Positions 62,301 to 64,000 of a stretch of 64,000 nt of DNA are shown here, in pieces. The stretch comes from Streptomyces sp. NBC_00582 (GTDB taxonomy: Bacteria; Actinomycetota; Actinomycetes; Streptomycetales; Streptomycetaceae): positions 2,542,001 to 2,606,000 of the forward strand of contig NZ_CP107772.1 in assembly GCF_036345155.1 (NCBI RefSeq), written 5' to 3'. The translations under genes and the position numbers were made by a program. Below the pieces are notes generated by a model that was not told the DNA's origin, ran no database searches, and saw only the letters and a list, made by a program, of their open reading frames with translations. Within the stretch, counting starts at the first letter, position 1. Each line of letters opens with the position of its first letter.

Positions 62301-62514
62301 CGACCAAGGTGAACTCCTGGTCGCCGTCGACCGGGAGACACCGGTTGGTGAACCGCTGCTGTCCACACTCGTCGCGAGCTCGGACGCCTCGTTGCACTGG
62401 CTCTACCGCCACGTCCGCTTCAGCCTCGGCCGCGAACGCATACCCGAACCAGACCTTCCCGCCCACTGGGCCACCGAAGTCCTGCGCCTGCGCCAAACCT
62501 GGCGCCACCGCTGA
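59329..62514 (+). CDS. large CoiA-like protein with duplicated C-terminal domain
   Basis: A 1061-residue protein from GTG behind CGGAGG. Residues 1-210 are CoiA-like: Cys/His cluster (C46, C53, 'VCHFSHF', 'ACHRT'), 'DSADHLFVKAHVTQWLAGQGH', then 'GDAVDFVLRATNQRLRFELRPNDY' (D128, E141). The central region is helical with possible coiled coils. A domain of about 95 residues appears twice: about 385-490 ('RRALEDVAREGATTTWKQLAERVGLDLAHL...LLVEVDKPLDRNRSLLCVLV') and at the C-terminus ('ARDVLKDAARSGGSLLTWGDLRLRMAGGLPHLHPDDQGELLVAVDRETPVGEPLLSTLV'). Probably a nucleic-acid-acting defence protein; function unproven. Confidence 0.75.
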   Translation: MAQIDFRLVQTAVMGGRDSDQPVILPEEPHNLDEFRRQFGKDDFWCGTLLGGCGERLMTKRYETKVCHFSHFPDRDGSRAACHRTANGVDSADHLFVKAHVTQWLAGQGHAAQAELCSLGHGPGDAVDFVLRATNQRLRFELRPNDYRSWRGTADSLAAKEGHVEWVFGLESAITRDMTARYGYALRVRCETDGNSRRVLIGTVTENRPVAWSPLEQCRMTGDGLITPDLDELRNRGLIREGAARHDAVAGSLPLRGAEIVFAIDGEARPDTDSPLVEGGRYLISGFIKPAGHRILKAQLSLPHDTPRPTEQYVYRLAGAVRLLVTEADRPGENTRWAVRADSLIQLKGLDAERTGLWRPPVALDEPLPAPMPATPAPAPTVPVQSQGSRTATLLRRALEDVAREGATTTWKQLAERVGLDLAHLPDPKRRDLLVEVDKPLDRNRSLLCVLVRAPSGRPLSYLATVLRLLQVPAPASESALYRWCDEQIRAAHTAYGHRTPPLPASAAIAEAPRPAEGRAAQEQLTLLKAQLAVGRATLPHATGRRAARLATTVKDGEQHQRLYETVRQRRQELRAWQREGERLLDDLDRLIGHPLPASAPPKKSTPAVPPAAAKSPVSPGKDQRTFQAQATADIARLRQLFKQARDADDLNEARRIRQEVSRIATDRLSGEPRQNLLLLRTDLQTWISSREAAAAHAALRTLFADLATAGPAPTPLALRSALAHSKILKRRCPGPLPQDLDTALARLEAQVNGELVTPDDGAPLSATHSSPSGAPPSEFAAFAEARAEFAWLVKEIRAAQEAGDLAAVQTARHLAGPIYGRRLSPEDRATYTPLMREVKAWCQEQDPYTDPILRRIRQVLAELGRAGNGLATEQLAAFLGEISSLRRQLDGRLPVLEEVQVKRWKRQLKARTSSAPRRAAPRAADPVKAVPGPKATAPSPPDRLPIETIDKLAAIARDVLKDAARSGGSLLTWGDLRLRMAGGLPHLHPDDQGELLVAVDRETPVGEPLLSTLVASSDASLHWLYRHVRFSLGRERIPEPDLPAHWATEVLRLRQTWRHR

Positions 62515-62528
62515 CCTGCCGCACTCAG

Positions 62529-62563
62529 TGAACGGCGTCCGGGCCCAGCCGGCCCGCCGTTCA
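62529..62563. terminator. bidirectional terminator-like hairpin
   Basis: TGAACGG and CGGGCC (separated by a CGTC bulge) pair with GGCCCG and CCGTTCA around loop CAGCC. It lies 15 bases after the CoiA-like stop and between two convergent genes, so it can serve both. No long T run, as is usual in Streptomyces. Confidence 0.65.
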
Positions 62564-62625
62564 GCTCGGTCGCGGACATCCGCCGGCCCCGGCTCGCTGC
62601 ACTGGTACGCCACGACTGCACGCGG

Positions 62626-64000
62626 CTACGGGTAGACACCGAGCTCGTAGTGGGACACCCCGGCGAACACGGTCACGGTGCCGTCGTCGTGCATCTCGCC
62701 CCAGGGGCGCTCCGGGAGTGAGATGTCCAGGAAGCTGCCGGAGCAGCCCTCGCAGCAGTCGAAATGGTCCTGCCACGCTGTCACGTCCGCTTCGGTGCTT
62801 GGGTTGCGCATCGTATGGACGTCGTGACCGCTGCACTCGTCGTTCGGGCACGGTGCGCCGTGGCCACAGTCCGCGGTGCCGCACGGGCAGGGACGGTCGC
62901 ACCCGGCCGGTTCCCAGTCCTGGGTGATCACGGCGCGTTCTCGGGGTGACTTCCGATCCGCTGTCAGGGCTGCCACGACGTCCTGCCGGGACGCCCCGGT
63001 CGCTTTCTGCACGGCGTCCGTGAGCGCGACCACGTTGCCGAGGTCGGGATCAGTGCCCGAAAGCCATACGGTCGGTGAGCCGGACGAGTCGGCCTCGTTG
63101 CGGTACAGCCTCGCGAAGAACGAACGCGTCCCCGTGTCGTATCCCCAGTCGCTGCCCCGCTCCCAGCCGCGAAGCGGCAGAGCGAGGGTGAAGTCCTCGA
63201 CGATTCGCTGCCCTTGTGGCACGTAGAGCGCGGTCATACGGTGCCAGCGGCAATGCGCCAGATCGCCGTGGGCGATGGCGGTGCAGGCGTCGTTGAGGGC
63301 CGGATTCCCTCGGCAGCGCCGCTTGGTGCGATGGTCACGGCAATACGTCTGCGTCGCCTCGATGAGCTGGTCGCACTGCCGTCCCCCCGTGTCGCTGGGT
63401 GCCATACAGCGCTGGCGGTGCGCGGCGGCGGGGTGGCGATTGGCCGGCGTGCCGTCGGCCCGCTGCTGTTCGATCTCGCGGTGGATCCGGGCCACGCTCT
63501 CATTGCGCGCCGCGCCCTGCATCGGGTAGACGGTGCCTTTCGTCGTCAGCAGGTTCGTGAGGGTGTCCGGGGCGAGTTGCGGCTCCAGCAGCAGCCGCAG
63601 ACCGTCCTCGCTGACCGGGTACTCCACCGCTTCACCCGACGGGAGGACGCTGCGCAGGCGCCGGCTGGTGACCAGTTCGAGCCACAGCTCCAGCATCAGT
63701 TCGCAGTCATCAGAAATGGGCTGGAAGAACCAGCGCTCCTCCGCGTCATGGATGGCGCGGATGCCGCGGTGGGCCTCGGTCCGGGACGCTGTCTTCGCCC
63801 GTTTCCGCAGTCCCTGGGCGCCCGCCAAGGTGGTGAGGTCCAGACGCGCCGCACGAGATGCGCCGCCGCCGACCACATGACGGGCGGCATACAGCGTGTC
63901 CACCGTCTTCGCGGCCAGCACGCCGACGTCCACCACGTCGCCGTAGGTCCGCAGGCATCGGTAGTCGCCGTCGAAGAGATTGTGGCCGATGATCAGGTCG
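62626..64000 (-). CDS. partial DEDD-exonuclease-like protein with Cys-rich C-terminus
   Basis: The frame is open to the right edge, so the gene starts outside; the GTG at 63936 is internal. The first visible residues 'DLIIGHNLFDGDYRCLRTYGDVVDVGVLAAKTVDTLYAARHV' match the ExoII region ('GHN.FD') of DnaQ/DEDD 3'-5' exonucleases. The C-terminal part has three Cys/His clusters ('RCMAPSDTGGRQC..', 'CDRPCPCGTADCGHGAPCPNDEC' and 'DCCEGC') suggesting zinc binding. It may form a pair with the convergent CoiA-like gene. Exonuclease identity is inferred from one motif. Confidence 0.6.
   Translation of the reverse strand, partial: DLIIGHNLFDGDYRCLRTYGDVVDVGVLAAKTVDTLYAARHVVGGGASRAARLDLTTLAGAQGLRKRAKTASRTEAHRGIRAIHDAEERWFFQPISDDCELMLELWLELVTSRRLRSVLPSGEAVEYPVSEDGLRLLLEPQLAPDTLTNLLTTKGTVYPMQGAARNESVARIHREIEQQRADGTPANRHPAAAHRQRCMAPSDTGGRQCDQLIEATQTYCRDHRTKRRCRGNPALNDACTAIAHGDLAHCRWHRMTALYVPQGQRIVEDFTLALPLRGWERGSDWGYDTGTRSFFARLYRNEADSSGSPTVWLSGTDPDLGNVVALTDAVQKATGASRQDVVAALTADRKSPRERAVITQDWEPAGCDRPCPCGTADCGHGAPCPNDECSGHDVHTMRNPSTEADVTAWQDHFDCCEGCSGSFLDISLPERPWGEMHDDGTVTVFAGVSHYELGVYP

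Noticed and set aside
1..64000. CRISPR array, rRNA or tRNA genes
   Set aside because: No regularly spaced repeats and no recognisable RNA gene were seen on reading both strands.

Overview
The window is very GC-rich DNA with strong codon bias toward C and G at third positions, frequent GTG and TTG starts, and protein families typical of Streptomyces (DUF317 proteins, TraG-like coupling protein, actinobacterial small DUFs). It looks like accessory DNA such as a chromosome arm, an integrated conjugative element or a linear plasmid. I see no rRNA, tRNA, CRISPR array or core-metabolism operon.

Region 1 (1-22.3 kb) is one long co-directional plus-strand cluster. It holds small tightly packed genes: an MFS exporter, a catalytically degenerate relaxase-like protein, four DUF317 proteins (one frameshifted) plus a DUF317 fusion, a VirD4/TraG-type coupling ATPase, small winged-helix proteins and an alpha/beta hydrolase. 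It ends with a translationally coupled trio: a PAPS-reductase-fold protein, a cytosine-5 DNA methyltransferase, and a protein with two DnaB N-terminal domains but no helicase motor. Three genes here have no usable ATG/GTG/TTG start and appear to begin at GTT, ATC or ATT behind good Shine-Dalgarno sequences.

Region 2 (24.3-32.3 kb) is a four-gene Wadjet (JetABCD) anti-plasmid operon. A near-perfect DNA-damage promoter (RecA-NDp/PafBC type) lies just upstream.

Region 3 (32.3-38.2 kb) mixes intact genes (Nudix, glycosyltransferase, methyltransferase, two phosphotransferases) with frameshifted relics (a TauD-like and a PhyH-like dioxygenase, a nucleotide-sugar dehydrogenase). It looks like a decaying metabolite cluster. 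Region 4 (38.4-40.9 kb) is clearly less GC-rich and carries a three-gene overlapping operon plus a four-helix membrane protein.

Region 5 (41.5-64 kb) is a defence-like island. It holds a DUF91/DUF5655 nuclease-like protein, a flavoprotein, a two-gene module (700-aa unknown plus GIY-YIG-like protein), a Shedu-type DUF4263 protein with an AbiJ-like N-terminus, two CoiA-like proteins, an 1808-aa sacsin-like ATPase with a DUF3883 C-terminus, an orphan excisionase-like gene, MFS/IS/TPR relics, and at the right edge a partial DEDD-exonuclease-like gene. The same damage-type promoter architecture recurs before the sacsin-like gene and, more weakly, before both CoiA-like genes, suggesting that several defence modules are co-regulated with DNA damage. 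A dispersed hairpin repeat (four copies at 3.5, 24.0, 41.5 and 58.6 kb) marks several module borders.
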